DNA of 49,960 bases from Lachnospiraceae bacterium (GCA_021199655.1 JAJQHQ010000098.1:1-49960), one strand, 5' to 3'; numbered from the stretch's first letter, positions 36,325-45,624 are shown. The notes: generated by a model not told the origin, from the letters alone. Numbers and translations are program-made.

Positions 36325-37330
36325 ACAGAAACAGGAGCAGGTGATCTGCGTAAGCCATCTTTGCAAAACCTTTCCGGTCAAACAGAACCTTCAGGAGATT
36401 GCCGCCCGGAAAGAACAGAAGGTCGTGCGTGCGGTCGATGATGTGAGCTTTTCCATAGACCGGGGTGAAACGCTGGGACTCGTGGGAGAAAGCGGCTGCG
36501 GGAAAAGTACGCTTGCAAGGACGCTGATCCGCCTGTACCGGCCGGATGCCGGCTCGATGGAATTAAATGGCTACGGCGATCTGGCAGGTCTGGAAGGAAA
36601 AGCGTTAAAAGAGGCCAGAAAGGACATACAGATGGTTTTTCAGGATCCGTATTCTTCCCTGAATCCAAGGATGACGATCCGCCAGATCTTTTACGAGATC
36701 CTGTCGGTCCACCATATTTGCCCAAAGGAAGAATATGAGAAACGGACGATCGAGATCCTGGAAAAGACCGGAATGCCGTCCTATGCGCTGGATCGGCGAC
36801 CATCCGCCTTTTCAGGCGGTCAGCGGCAGAGAATCGGCATTGCGAGAGCGCTGGTGATGAACCCGGAGCTTCTGATCGCGGATGAGCCGGTCTCGGCTCT
36901 GGATGTTTCAATCCAGGCACAGATCATCAATCTGTTGATGAAGCTGAAAAAGGAACTGAATCTGACAATGCTGTTTATTTCTCATGATCTGCGGGTCGTC
37001 CAGTATCTTTCGGATCGGGTGATGGTCATGTATCTGGGCCATGTGGTGGAGCTGGCAAAGACTCAGGAACTGTTTGCGCATCCGGCACATCCCTATACCA
37101 GAATACTGATCGATGCGGCTCCGGCCATCGGCGCAGTCCGTGCCGGAGAAGAGAGTGCGATCCAGGGGGAGCCGCCCAGTCCGATCCATGTGCCGAAGGG
37201 CTGTGCGTTTTCTCCGCGCTGTCCATACGCGACTGAACGCTGCAGACAGGAGGAACCGGCACTGACCGGGGATACGGAAGGCAGACTGGTAAGGTGCCAT
37301 TATCCGCTGATCGACGGCTTTTACGGGTGA
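36317..37330 (+). CDS. Peptide ABC transporter ATPase (OppF/DppF type)
   Basis: A 337-residue ATPase, partner of OppD. Walker A is GESGCGKSTLART, the Q-loop VFQDPYSSLNPRMT, the signature FSGGQRQRIGIARAL and Walker B LLIADEPVSALD. The C-terminal region has GCAFSPRCPYATERC. AAAGGAGGAACG lies inside the end of oppD, before ATG 36317, and the genes overlap, so translation is coupled. Confidence 0.95.
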   Translation: MSEQKQEQVICVSHLCKTFPVKQNLQEIAARKEQKVVRAVDDVSFSIDRGETLGLVGESGCGKSTLARTLIRLYRPDAGSMELNGYGDLAGLEGKALKEARKDIQMVFQDPYSSLNPRMTIRQIFYEILSVHHICPKEEYEKRTIEILEKTGMPSYALDRRPSAFSGGQRQRIGIARALVMNPELLIADEPVSALDVSIQAQIINLLMKLKKELNLTMLFISHDLRVVQYLSDRVMVMYLGHVVELAKTQELFAHPAHPYTRILIDAAPAIGAVRAGEESAIQGEPPSPIHVPKGCAFSPRCPYATERCRQEEPALTGDTEGRLVRCHYPLIDGFYG

Positions 37331-37344
37331 AAATTTTAAGTCCC

Positions 37345-37371
37345 GTAACTGTGAAGGTATGGAACAGTTAT
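37345..37371 (+). repeat. GTAACT-family 27-bp element after oppF
   Basis: The arms are GTAACTGT and ACAGTTAT around GAAGGTATGGA. It lies 14 bases after the oppF stop and 29 bases before the next gene. No flanking duplication is seen. Confidence 0.7.
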
Positions 37372-37400
37372 GATGATACGGAATATGGGAGTGAGTGAGG

Positions 37401-38873
37401 ATGGAATTGCTGGATGAAGCATTTGTGAAAAAGGAAATGACTTACTGGAATGTCCCCGGGATGGCTGTGGCTATCTGCCGTGATGGGGAGGTGCTTTTTG
37501 AAAAGGGATACGGCTGTCGTTCGCTTGCTTCAAAGGAACCGATGACGCCATCTACGTTAAGCGGGATCGCCTCCTGCTCGAAATCGTTTACTTCGGCGGT
37601 TCTGGCGGCACTGGTGGATCGGGGCCTGCTGGATTATGACACTCCGGTCAGGGAGTACCTGCCGGATTTTGCGCTGATGGATCCGGTCGCCACCGCACAG
37701 GCGACGGTAAGAGATATGCTTTATCACCGGACGGGACTGGCCGGTCATGACGCAATGTGGCCGGACGATACAGTAAGCCGCGATGAGTGGATGCACAGGC
37801 TGCGCTATCTGGAGCCAAACAGGCCGTTCCGCAGTGCAACGCAGTACAGCAACGTGATCTATTCCCTGCTAGGGCACATCGCGGAGCGCATCACGGGACA
37901 TACCTGGGAAGAACTGGTGCGGGAGCTGATCTTTGAGCCGCTTGGCATGAAGCGCAGCTGCCTGACGGTGGAGGAAATGCGCAGGGACAGCAACTATGCC
38001 GTCGGTTATTTTGAGCGGGACAGACATGGCGTACTGGAAGAAATGCCTGCCTGGGAGATGAATGTGGGGGCTCCGGCAGCGGCCGTGAATACCTGTGTCC
38101 ATGAAATGATGAGCTGGCTCATGCTGCATCTGGAAAACGGCGTATATGAGGGAAAACGCCTTTTTTCGGAGAATGTCATGCAGCAGATGCACAGGGGATG
38201 CGTGGACATGGATCTGTTCCCCTGGAGTTATCCGGAGATTCCTTCCTGCGGCTTTTACGGTATGGGATGGAAATCCTTCTTTTACCGGGGAATGCCGTTT
38301 GTATTTCATACAGGAGAGCTCGAGGGATACTGCGCGATGCAGATTCTTTTGCCGGAGCAGAAGCTGGGGATCATGATCCAGGTGAACCGGCACAAACCTC
38401 TCTCTCCGTTCCTCAATGAGATCGCTTACACATTGATCGATCATGCGCTCGGTATGCCTGATGTCGACTGGGCAAAAAGGCTGCATGAGTTTGACGGTCA
38501 CTTTGGCGGAACGCATTATGACTGGCGGGTGAATCTGCTGTCGGATGCGCCTGTCCCCGGTACCTGTCTTTCTCATGAGATTGCGGCGTATACCGGGACT
38601 TTTGAGAGTAAAGCCTATGGGAAGATACAGGTGAAACAGGAAAAGGATGGCCTGATCCTGTATTACAAACACTGGGCGTTTCCGATGGAGCATTACCATT
38701 ATGACACGTTCCGGATCCGGGAACTGAAAGAAGATACCATTTTTGTCACGCTGCCGATGACCTATCATTATGAGGAGAACAGCGGAGCCATTGACGGCTG
38801 CTATCTGAAGCTGGAACCGGAAACCTCGTCCATATGGTTCCAAAAACTGGATGATGAGCCGGTTTCCGCCTGA
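37401..38873 (+). CDS. Serine hydrolase, beta-lactamase / penicillin-binding fold
   Basis: A 490-residue class C beta-lactamase-like hydrolase. The nucleophile motif SxxK is Ser58-Cys-Ser-Lys61 (SGIASCSKSF), the second motif is YSN (TQYSNVIYS), and HTG (VFHTGELEGY) replaces KTG. A C-terminal beta-barrel-like extension (about 370-490) resembles DUF3471-type domains. There is no signal peptide, so it appears cytosolic. Placed right after a peptide transporter, it may hydrolyse an imported peptide or D-amino-acid compound; that is inference. ATG 37401 follows GGGAGTGAG. Confidence 0.88.
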   Translation: MELLDEAFVKKEMTYWNVPGMAVAICRDGEVLFEKGYGCRSLASKEPMTPSTLSGIASCSKSFTSAVLAALVDRGLLDYDTPVREYLPDFALMDPVATAQATVRDMLYHRTGLAGHDAMWPDDTVSRDEWMHRLRYLEPNRPFRSATQYSNVIYSLLGHIAERITGHTWEELVRELIFEPLGMKRSCLTVEEMRRDSNYAVGYFERDRHGVLEEMPAWEMNVGAPAAAVNTCVHEMMSWLMLHLENGVYEGKRLFSENVMQQMHRGCVDMDLFPWSYPEIPSCGFYGMGWKSFFYRGMPFVFHTGELEGYCAMQILLPEQKLGIMIQVNRHKPLSPFLNEIAYTLIDHALGMPDVDWAKRLHEFDGHFGGTHYDWRVNLLSDAPVPGTCLSHEIAAYTGTFESKAYGKIQVKQEKDGLILYYKHWAFPMEHYHYDTFRIRELKEDTIFVTLPMTYHYEENSGAIDGCYLKLEPETSSIWFQKLDDEPVSA

Positions 38874-38948
38874 TATGAGACAGAAAAAACTGTCGGGAAC
38901 GGATGGACAGTGTGGGAGGGAAATTTTTGGAAGAGAAAGGCTTTTTAT

Positions 38949-39650
38949 ATGGAACAGCGGGTTGTCTGTGTGCGGGAATGCACTCAGGGCGGCCTGATTC
39001 GCTGCCTGTATGAAATGCGGAAATGTAAGGGCGCCGGAATTATCGAAATCCCCACAGGCTGTACGGAAATCCGCTGTATGTCGGATGGGGTCAATTCTCA
39101 GATGGAAATCATGGAAGGATTAACGAAAGCCGAAGAGTGCAGCTTCTCCCGATACGACAGGTGCGTGGGCATCCGGCTCACACCCGGTGTTTCCGTCCGA
39201 AAAGAAGTGCTTGAAAAGGATCCCGGCCTGAAGCAGCAGCTGATGAAACAGATGCTGAGTGAAATCTCTTTAAAAGACCGTTTGCAGGAGTTCGAACAGA
39301 TTCTCCCGGAAGGCCTGCTTGCCGACTGCCCGGAACCGGTCAGAGAGCTGGTGCAGATGCTGCAGCAGAATAATGGGTGTGTGAATGTAAACACCTGCCT
39401 GCGGGAAATGGCATACAGCCAGCGCCGGATGGAAAGCCTGTTCAAAGAAGCGCTGAAGCTTTCTATGAAAAAATATGCGATGATCGTGAAGCTTCAGATC
39501 TGCCTTGGCAGAATGGAAAAGCAGATTCCGGAGGTCTGGAATGACCTGCAGTTTTATGATCAGACACATTTTATCAAATCATTTAAAACATTTCTATCCG
39601 TGACACCCACACAGTATGAGAAAAACAGAACAGAGATGGGCGTATATTAA
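38949..39650 (+). CDS. AraC-type helix-turn-helix regulator
   Basis: A 233-residue protein whose last 90 residues form an AraC-like double helix-turn-helix (VNVNTCLREMAYSQRRMESLF, then DLQFYDQTHFIKSFKTFLSVTPTQYEKN). The N-terminal 140 residues resemble the short sensor part of AraC-family members without a clear cupin. ATG 38949 follows GAAAGG at eight bases; an upstream GTG at 38910 has no better site. It probably controls the peptide operon and hydrolase it follows; that is inference. Confidence 0.8.
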   Translation: MEQRVVCVRECTQGGLIRCLYEMRKCKGAGIIEIPTGCTEIRCMSDGVNSQMEIMEGLTKAEECSFSRYDRCVGIRLTPGVSVRKEVLEKDPGLKQQLMKQMLSEISLKDRLQEFEQILPEGLLADCPEPVRELVQMLQQNNGCVNVNTCLREMAYSQRRMESLFKEALKLSMKKYAMIVKLQICLGRMEKQIPEVWNDLQFYDQTHFIKSFKTFLSVTPTQYEKNRTEMGVY

Positions 39651-39752
39651 GGACAGCTAAAATTCGCAGCAGCTGTTCTTTGTCTTCACATCTGCGGGGG
39701 ATTATCGCAAACGGCGGCAAATCGTATGGATATGCATTTCATCAGAAAAAGA

Positions 39753-39782
39753 ATGGCACTTTCAGGGAAAGCGTGGTATACT
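39753..39782 (+). promoter_or_regulatory. Weak promoter candidate for the sugar ABC operon
   Basis: TATACT (39777-39782) has an 18-base spacer to ATGGCA (39753-39758). It lies 90 bases before the ATPase start and just before the 22-bp element. Confidence 0.4.
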
Positions 39783-39803
39783 GTCAGCAATCAAAAGGGA
39801 CGG

Positions 39804-39825
39804 GTAACTGTCCTGAATCAGTTAC
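39804..39825 (+). mobile_element. 22-bp GTAACT-family element with an exact 8-bp target duplication
   Basis: Arms GTAACTG...CAGTTAC with core TCCTGAAT. AGGGACGG flanks it exactly on both sides (39796-39803 and 39826-39833). It is barely longer than two inverted ends, yet shows the same duplication size as the 188- and 246-bp members. It lies in the leader of the sugar ABC operon. Confidence 0.85.
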
Positions 39826-39872
39826 AGGGACGGAACGACTCTGATGCTGACATGGAGTCTGAGGAGAATGAC

Positions 39873-41120
39873 ATGGAGATACGATTAGAACATCTGACAA
39901 AAAAATTTCCGAACCGCGATCGGAAATCCGGCTGGGGCGCACGGCGACACGGTAAGAACAGCGGAGTAAGTAATTCCGTTATTCCACAGGATGTGGTGGC
40001 GGTGAATGACTTTACGTTTACCATTCCGGACGGGAAGCTGATCGGACTCTTAGGACCGTCCGGCTGCGGTAAGAGCACGACGCTGAATCTGATCAGCGGC
40101 CTTCTGGCGCCGACGAGCGGCAGGATTTTCTTCGGGGACGACAATGTGACGGAACTGCAGCCGGAGATGCGCGGGATCGGACTGGTGTTTCAGAATTACG
40201 CATTGTATCCGCATCTGACGGTGCGGCAGAATATTATGTTTCCGCTGGAGAACCGCAAGGGGAAGGACCGCCTTTCCAAAGAGCAGATGCTTTCGATGGC
40301 GGATGAGGCGGCGCGTCTGGTGCAGATCGATAAGCTGATGGAGCGCAGGCCGGGCGAGCTGTCGGGCGGACAGCAGCAGCGCGTGGCGATCGCGCGGGCC
40401 CTGGTGAAGCAGCCGCGGGTGCTGCTCCTTGACGAGCCTCTGTCCAATCTGGATGCCCGCCTGCGGCTGCAGACGAGGGATGAGATCCGCCGGATTCAGC
40501 GTGAGACGGGAATTACGACGGTTTTTGTAACGCATGATCAGGACGAGGCGATGAGCATTTCAGATCTGATCGTAGTGATGAAGGAGGGCGTGGTGCAGCA
40601 GATCGGGAAGCCGCAGGAGGTCTACGACAGCCCGGCGAACCTGTTTGTCGCGAAGTTCCTCGGCACGCCGCCGATCAATGTCTTTGAAGGACAGGTGCGC
40701 GGCGGAAAGCTGTACATCGGAGAAGACGCGGTGCTGGATGCCGGATGTGTAACTGCCCGTAATGAGAAGACTGCTGAGGTACCTGTCGGTGGCTTCGCAC
40801 GGAAATCTGAAGGAAAATCTGCTGAGAATTCTGCCGGGGGAGAAACTGCAGGCGTGCCGGATCGTGACGTCTGGGTCGGCATCCGTCCGGAAGGATTTCT
40901 GCTTCGTGAGGACGGACCGTTTTGCTGTGAACTGAACGGCGTCGAGGTGATGGGACGCGATATCAGTGTACTTTCAAAAAACAAAGCTTCGGTGAACCCG
41001 GTCGTCCGCTCGATCATTGGTACGGAAAATAAGGTCGACACATCGAGTCCGGTCGTCCGCTTTGCACTGCGGCCGGAGAAGGTGTTCCTGTTTGACCGGA
41101 GCTCGGAGGAACGTCTATGA
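39873..41120 (+). CDS. Sugar-type ABC transporter ATPase (MalK/UgpC/MsmK family)
   Basis: A 415-residue ATPase of the carbohydrate CUT1 family. Walker A is GPSGCGKST, the signature LSGGQQQRVAIARAL, and Walker B VLLLDEPLSNLD followed by ARLRLQTRDEIRRIQ. A C-terminal regulatory TOBE/MOP region starts near 265. Two hydrophilic inserts are unusual: RDRKSGWGARRHGKNSGVSN near residue 14 and a Ser/Gly/Glu-rich stretch at about 300-325. ATG 39873 is chosen because GAGGAG lies six bases upstream and MEIRLEHLTKKF is the family start. Its last four bases overlap the permease gene. Confidence 0.93.
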   Translation: MEIRLEHLTKKFPNRDRKSGWGARRHGKNSGVSNSVIPQDVVAVNDFTFTIPDGKLIGLLGPSGCGKSTTLNLISGLLAPTSGRIFFGDDNVTELQPEMRGIGLVFQNYALYPHLTVRQNIMFPLENRKGKDRLSKEQMLSMADEAARLVQIDKLMERRPGELSGGQQQRVAIARALVKQPRVLLLDEPLSNLDARLRLQTRDEIRRIQRETGITTVFVTHDQDEAMSISDLIVVMKEGVVQQIGKPQEVYDSPANLFVAKFLGTPPINVFEGQVRGGKLYIGEDAVLDAGCVTARNEKTAEVPVGGFARKSEGKSAENSAGGETAGVPDRDVWVGIRPEGFLLREDGPFCCELNGVEVMGRDISVLSKNKASVNPVVRSIIGTENKVDTSSPVVRFALRPEKVFLFDRSSEERL

Positions 41121-42022
41121 ACATGGCAAGAGGTCGGTTTGATAAGGTGAAGGGCTGGCTGTATCTGCTCCCGGCAATCCTGTTTCTGGGCGCGTTTCTG
41201 GTCTACCCTCTGATCGATGTGTTTATTTATTCGTTTGAGGAGGGATATAATTTCACATCGCAGACGTATTTTGGCGTCGGTATTTACAATTATTCCTATG
41301 TCCTGCATGACCCGTATTTTCTGCAGGCCGTGATCAATACCTTTATCCTCGTGATCATCACGGTGCCGGTCTCGACCGGCCTTGCGCTGCTGATCTCGGT
41401 GGCACTGCACTCGATCACGAGATTCCGCAATCTTTTGCAGACCATTTATTTTCTGCCGTATGTGACGAATACGCTGGCAGTCGGCCTGGTCTTTATGATC
41501 CTGTTTAAAAAGACCGCCTACAGCGACGGCCTGATCAACCAGCTGATCAATCTTTTCGGGGGAAACTCCGTGGATTTTATCGACGGGCCATACTGGGCGA
41601 AAATGCTGGTACTCTGCATTTATACGATATGGGTCGTCATGCCGTTTAAAATCCTGATTCTCACCGGCGCGCTCGCGTCCGTGAACGAGGATTACTATAA
41701 GGCGGCGCGCGTGGACGGCACGTCGAAATTCCGGATTTTCCGTAAGATCACGCTGCCGATGATCTCTCCGATGATCTTTTATCTGGTGATCACCGGATTT
41801 ATTGGCGCGTTCAAGGCATACAGCGACGTGGTCGCGCTCTTTGGCACAGACCTGAACGCGGCCGGGATGAACACGATCGTCGGCTACGTGTATGACATGC
41901 TCTACGGCGACAGCGGCGGATATCCGTCGTACGCCTCCGCGGCGGCGATCATTCTGTTCGCGATCATACTGACGATCACGGTCATCAACCTGATGGTCAG
42001 CAGAAAGAGCGTACATTATTAA
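41117..42022 (+). CDS. Sugar-type ABC permease (MalF/UgpA family)
   Basis: A 301-residue permease with six predicted helices. The N-terminus (GWLYLLPAILFLGAFLVYPL) and the ATPase-coupling loop (EDYYKAARVDGTSKFRIFRKITLPM) are typical of CUT1 permeases. The start overlaps the ATPase stop (ATGA), behind GGAGGA. A large foldback begins at its stop codon and separates it from the second permease. Confidence 0.95.
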   Translation: MNMARGRFDKVKGWLYLLPAILFLGAFLVYPLIDVFIYSFEEGYNFTSQTYFGVGIYNYSYVLHDPYFLQAVINTFILVIITVPVSTGLALLISVALHSITRFRNLLQTIYFLPYVTNTLAVGLVFMILFKKTAYSDGLINQLINLFGGNSVDFIDGPYWAKMLVLCIYTIWVVMPFKILILTGALASVNEDYYKAARVDGTSKFRIFRKITLPMISPMIFYLVITGFIGAFKAYSDVVALFGTDLNAAGMNTIVGYVYDMLYGDSGGYPSYASAAAIILFAIILTITVINLMVSRKSVHY

Positions 42023-42198
42023 TTTATGTGACGTGCATGGCAATGCAGGGCGGGCTCGGACATGCTCGCGCTTATAAAATGGCGCAGCGGTACTAAGTTC
42101 ACCCATTTCCCTGCGGGATGGGTTCACTAAGGACCGGCGCCATCTTTAATAGTCCGAGTCCATCCCTGCATCGCTCAGCACTGATTTCATATAAATTA
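42020..42198 (+). repeat. 179-bp multi-stem foldback between the two permease genes
   Basis: The outer stem TAATTTATGTGA (42020-42031) pairs with TCATATAAATTA (42187-42198). The middle stem ATGCAGGG plus CTCGGAC (42043-42061) pairs with GTCCGAG plus CCCTGCAT (42152-42171). The inner stem ATGGCGC (42079-42085) pairs with GCGCCAT (42137-42143). A top hairpin is CCCAT/ATGGG. The first bases are the permease stop codon. No 8-bp duplication was found. Confidence 0.8.
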
Positions 42199-42229
42199 CG
42201 AAATAATACATGAGTGGTGGGTGACCAAT

Positions 42230-43105
42230 ATGGATACTTCTGTTGATTATAAGAAAGCGGAAGCTTCGGCGCGGATCCGCGGACGCGTTCTCGGCGCGGT
42301 GAAGGGCGTGTTTCTGGCGCTGTGGGCGCTGATCGTCCTGTTCCCGTTTTACTGGATGGTGCTGACATCGGTCAAGAGCTACAGCCAGTACAGTTCCGAG
42401 TCTGTCCCGAAGCTGTATACGTTAAGCCCGACGTTTCAGAATTACACTTCCGCGTTTACGGAGGTGCCGCTCGCGCGTTATCTGGCAAACACGCTGATCT
42501 TTGCGGTGGGGACAACACTGATCATGCTGGTGGTGATCACGCTGGCGGCGTTTGCGTTCGCGAGACTGGAGTTCCGCGGGAAAAATGCGGTGTTTGTGTT
42601 TTTTCTTTCTCTGATGATGATTCCGAATGAGCTGGTCATTATCACAAACTTCGTGACGATCACGAATCTGAACCTGCGGAATACTTTCGCCGGTCTGATC
42701 CTGCCGTCGGTGACGAGCGTTTTCTACATTTATTTGCTGAAAGAAAATTTTGAACAGATACCGGACAGCCTCTATTATGCGGCCAAAGTGGACGGCACGT
42801 CGGATTTCCGCTATCTCTGGAAGGTGATGCTGCCGATCTCGAAGCCGACGATGACGACCATCGTCATTCTGAAGGTGATCGAGTGCTGGAATTCCTATGT
42901 GTGGCCGCGGCTGATCACGGACGACCAGAATTATTATCTGGTGTCGAACGGCATTCAGGAGATTCGGGAAAACGGCTTTGGACGAGAAAACATCCCGGCG
43001 ATGATGGCGGCGGTGGTAGTGATTTCCGTGCCGCTGATCGTATTGTTTCTGATCTTCCGGAAGCAGATCATGGCAGGCGTCTCGAGGGGCGGGCTGAAAC
43101 AGTGA
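42230..43105 (+). CDS. Sugar-type ABC permease (MalG/UgpE family)
   Basis: A 291-residue permease with six predicted helices. WALIVLFPFYWMVLTSVKS and the coupling loop DSLYYAAKVDGTSDFRYLWKVMLPISKP are CUT1 signatures. ATG 42230 is preferred because GGTGGGTG lies at a workable distance; GTG 42221 is the other candidate and would add three residues. It follows a 179-bp foldback that may lower or separate expression from the upstream permease. Confidence 0.94.
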   Translation: MDTSVDYKKAEASARIRGRVLGAVKGVFLALWALIVLFPFYWMVLTSVKSYSQYSSESVPKLYTLSPTFQNYTSAFTEVPLARYLANTLIFAVGTTLIMLVVITLAAFAFARLEFRGKNAVFVFFLSLMMIPNELVIITNFVTITNLNLRNTFAGLILPSVTSVFYIYLLKENFEQIPDSLYYAAKVDGTSDFRYLWKVMLPISKPTMTTIVILKVIECWNSYVWPRLITDDQNYYLVSNGIQEIRENGFGRENIPAMMAAVVVISVPLIVLFLIFRKQIMAGVSRGGLKQ

Positions 43106-43128
43106 GAGAACACGCGGAGGGAAAAAAT

Positions 43129-44757
43129 ATGGGTAAAAAAGAATCAAAATGTGCGCGTTTGGTCTCATGTGCGGCTTTATTGCTTTTGTGCCTTCTGTCC
43201 CTGACGGGCTGCCATGGGTCGCAGGAGACAAAGGAGGCGTTTGAGGTCCCGGATGAGTTTGACACCTCTGCGGAATACGAGATCACGTTCTGGGCGAAAA
43301 ATGATACGAACAAGACGCAGGTAGCCATCTACGAACAGGCCATTGAGGATTTTGAAGAGCTGTACCCGAACATCACGGTAAATATCCGGCTGTATACGGA
43401 CTACACAGACATTTATAATGATGTCATTACAAATATCGCGACGGACACGACGCCGAATGTGTGCATTACGTATCCGGATCACATCGCGACTTATCTGACT
43501 GGCGACAATCAGGTCGTGGCGCTGGATGAACTGATGACGGATGAAAAATATGGATTGGGCGGCAGTGCTCTGGAATTTGATTCCCCGACTGTCGATGAGG
43601 TCGTGCCGCAGTTTCTGGAGGAATGTCAGATCGACGGAACGTATTATGCGCTTCCCTATATGCGCTCGACAGAGGCCTGCTATGTGAATAAGACCTATGT
43701 AGAAGCGCTTGGATATGAGCTTCCCGAGACACTGACCTGGGATTTTATCTGGGAAGTGTCGGAGGCGGCGATGGAGAAGGATGAGGACGGGAACTTTGTG
43801 GTGAACGGGCAGAGCGTGATGATCCCGTTTATTTACAAATCGACGGATAACATGATGATCACCATGCTGCAGCAGCTCGGCACGGGATATTCTACGGATG
43901 ACGGAGAGATCCTGCTTTTTAACGAAAGTACGCGGGACCTGCTGTATGAAATTGCCGGTCATGCGGAGAGCAGGACGTTTTCTACGTTTAAGGTATCCGG
44001 CTATCCGGCCAATTTCCTGAATGCGGGGCAGTGTATTTTTGCGATTGATTCGACCGCGGGCGCGACCTGGATGGGGACGGACGCGCCGCTGGTGGATATC
44101 AGCGAGGACAAGATCGTCGAATTTGAGACTGTAGTCATGGAAGTTCCGCAGTATGATACGGAGAATCCGCAGATGATCTCGCAGGGACCGTCCATCTGTA
44201 TCTTTAATAAAGACGATCCGCAGGAAGTGCTGGCGTCCTGGCTGTTCGCGCAGTACCTGCTCACGAACGAGGTGCAGATTGCCTATTCTCAGACGGAAGG
44301 CTACATTCCAGTGACGACGAAGGCGCAGGAATCTGACGAATACCAGGACTATCTGTCCCGCTCTGGCGAGGATAATGAGACCTATTACAGTGTCAAGATC
44401 GACGCGGCGGAACTGTTCCTGGACAACATCGAAAATACATTTACCACTGCGGTATTCAACGGCTCAACCTCCCTTCGGAGCGCGGCGGGACAGCTGATCG
44501 AGGACACGGTAAAGTCCGCGCGCAGGGGTGAGACCATCGACGATGCTTATTTTGAAACACTGTACAGTGATGTGACTTCACTTTACCGGCTGGATCAGAT
44601 TGAAGTTGCCGACGGGGAGGATTCTGACGGTAGACAGGATCTGGGACCGCTGCCGCAGACCGCGGTGATCCTGCTGGCGTCGATCGCGGCTGTGTGGGCG
44701 CTGATTTTGTTGTATTTGCTGATGCAGGAGATAAGAAAAAGAAAATTGCCTGAGTGA
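43129..44757 (+). CDS. Sugar-type ABC solute-binding lipoprotein with a C-terminal membrane helix
   Basis: A 542-residue family 1 binding protein. The lipoprotein signal ends in LTGC with lipidated Cys28. The binding fold runs from about 50 to 455 (EITFWAKNDTNKTQ; NVCITYPDHIATYL). Unusually, a hydrophobic helix (TAVILLASIAAVWALILLYLLM, about 510-531) followed by RKRK lies at the C-terminus, so the protein would be anchored at both ends. ATG 43129 follows GGAGGG. Last gene of the ATPase-permease-permease-binding protein operon. The sugar or polyol is not identifiable. Confidence 0.9.
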   Translation: MGKKESKCARLVSCAALLLLCLLSLTGCHGSQETKEAFEVPDEFDTSAEYEITFWAKNDTNKTQVAIYEQAIEDFEELYPNITVNIRLYTDYTDIYNDVITNIATDTTPNVCITYPDHIATYLTGDNQVVALDELMTDEKYGLGGSALEFDSPTVDEVVPQFLEECQIDGTYYALPYMRSTEACYVNKTYVEALGYELPETLTWDFIWEVSEAAMEKDEDGNFVVNGQSVMIPFIYKSTDNMMITMLQQLGTGYSTDDGEILLFNESTRDLLYEIAGHAESRTFSTFKVSGYPANFLNAGQCIFAIDSTAGATWMGTDAPLVDISEDKIVEFETVVMEVPQYDTENPQMISQGPSICIFNKDDPQEVLASWLFAQYLLTNEVQIAYSQTEGYIPVTTKAQESDEYQDYLSRSGEDNETYYSVKIDAAELFLDNIENTFTTAVFNGSTSLRSAAGQLIEDTVKSARRGETIDDAYFETLYSDVTSLYRLDQIEVADGEDSDGRQDLGPLPQTAVILLASIAAVWALILLYLLMQEIRKRKLPE

Positions 44758-44887
44758 CGTGTGCGGCAGAAGAGATGGCGCAGGTGTGGGGCAAATAGCT
44801 TTGGCGAAGCAAAAAGCGTTTTGCATTTTGGCAGTGTCAGGACAGAACGGGTGAACAGTTTACCGGGAACAAAAGGGGCGGCGATTA

Positions 44888-45334
44888 ATGGCAGGAAGAG
44901 AGATGGTACTGTATTACAGTCCGAATAAAGACACGAAGACCCGTAAGGTAAAAAGCGTGTTGGTACGACTTGGGATACGGATTAAAAATATCACAAAGGA
45001 ACAGTTTCAGGAGCAGGTCGGAACACTTGCGGGTTTGATGGAATTTGCCGGGAAGCGGACGGATGAAGCGAACCAGCCTGAGCTTACTGAAAAGCAGCAG
45101 GATGGGAGTGGAAAGAACGAACTTTCTGATGCGGAAACATTGGTAATTCCGGAAGAAGTGCTGGTGCTCTGCAATTTTACGGAGGCAGGACTGGACCGCC
45201 TTTTGCGTGAACTGCGAAAATCCAATGCTTCGGTGGCGTTGAAAGCGGTGTTGACGGAGACCAACTGCGCCTGGAGCTTTTATGAGCTGTATCAGGAAGT
45301 GCGCAGGGAGCATGAAAGTATGAGCAGGGGGTGA
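44888..45334 (+). CDS. DUF3783 domain protein
   Basis: A 148-residue cytosolic protein. Its C-terminal half (VLVLCNFTEAGLDRLLRELRKSN, then ALKAVLTETNCAWSFYELYQEVRREHE) matches DUF3783, a family of unknown function in Clostridia. The N-terminal half resembles a thioredoxin-like or PilZ-like start (MVLYYSPNKDTKTRKVKSVL), joined by a polar linker. GGGGCGGCG precedes ATG 44888. Its end overlaps the ribosome site of the DUF4160 gene. Confidence 0.85.
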   Translation: MAGREMVLYYSPNKDTKTRKVKSVLVRLGIRIKNITKEQFQEQVGTLAGLMEFAGKRTDEANQPELTEKQQDGSGKNELSDAETLVIPEEVLVLCNFTEAGLDRLLRELRKSNASVALKAVLTETNCAWSFYELYQEVRREHESMSRG

Positions 45335-45339
45335 TTCAA

Positions 45340-45606
45340 TTGCCGGCATTATCTATGTTTTTTGGAATTATTGTACGGATGCAAAGTGAACGAGGTGGGA
45401 AACATAATAAACCGCATATACATGCTTTGTATGGTGATGATGAAATTGTAGTTGGGCTGGATGGCGAAGTGTTGGAAGGCAGCTTTCCAGGCAAACAATT
45501 AAAATTACTGTTGGCATGGATGACAATTCATGAGGAAGAATTAAAGGCAAACTGGAAATTGCTTTGTGATGGGGATGGTTATTTTAAAATAGACCCGTTG
45601 CGTTAA
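45340..45606 (+). CDS. DUF4160 protein (possible toxin-antitoxin component)
   Basis: An 88-residue protein of the DUF4160 family: start MPALSMFFGIIVRMQ, then KPHIHALYGDDEIVVGLDGEVLEGSFP. TTG 45340 is chosen because AGGGGGTGA lies just before it and families start M-P-x-I/L-S-x-F-x-G-I. It is followed 18 bases later by a DUF2442 gene; the pair is widely found together and thought to act as a toxin-antitoxin-like module. Both genes are visibly richer in A/T than their neighbours, which suggests recent transfer. Confidence 0.85.
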   Translation: MPALSMFFGIIVRMQSERGGKHNKPHIHALYGDDEIVVGLDGEVLEGSFPGKQLKLLLAWMTIHEEELKANWKLLCDGDGYFKIDPLR

Positions 45607-45624
45607 ACAGTCAGGAGGAACAGT

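Noticed and set aside
39726-39872. 49-residue N-terminal extension of the sugar ABC ATPase
   Set aside because: It contains the 22-bp mobile element and a promoter-like site; the family start and ribosome site are at 39873.
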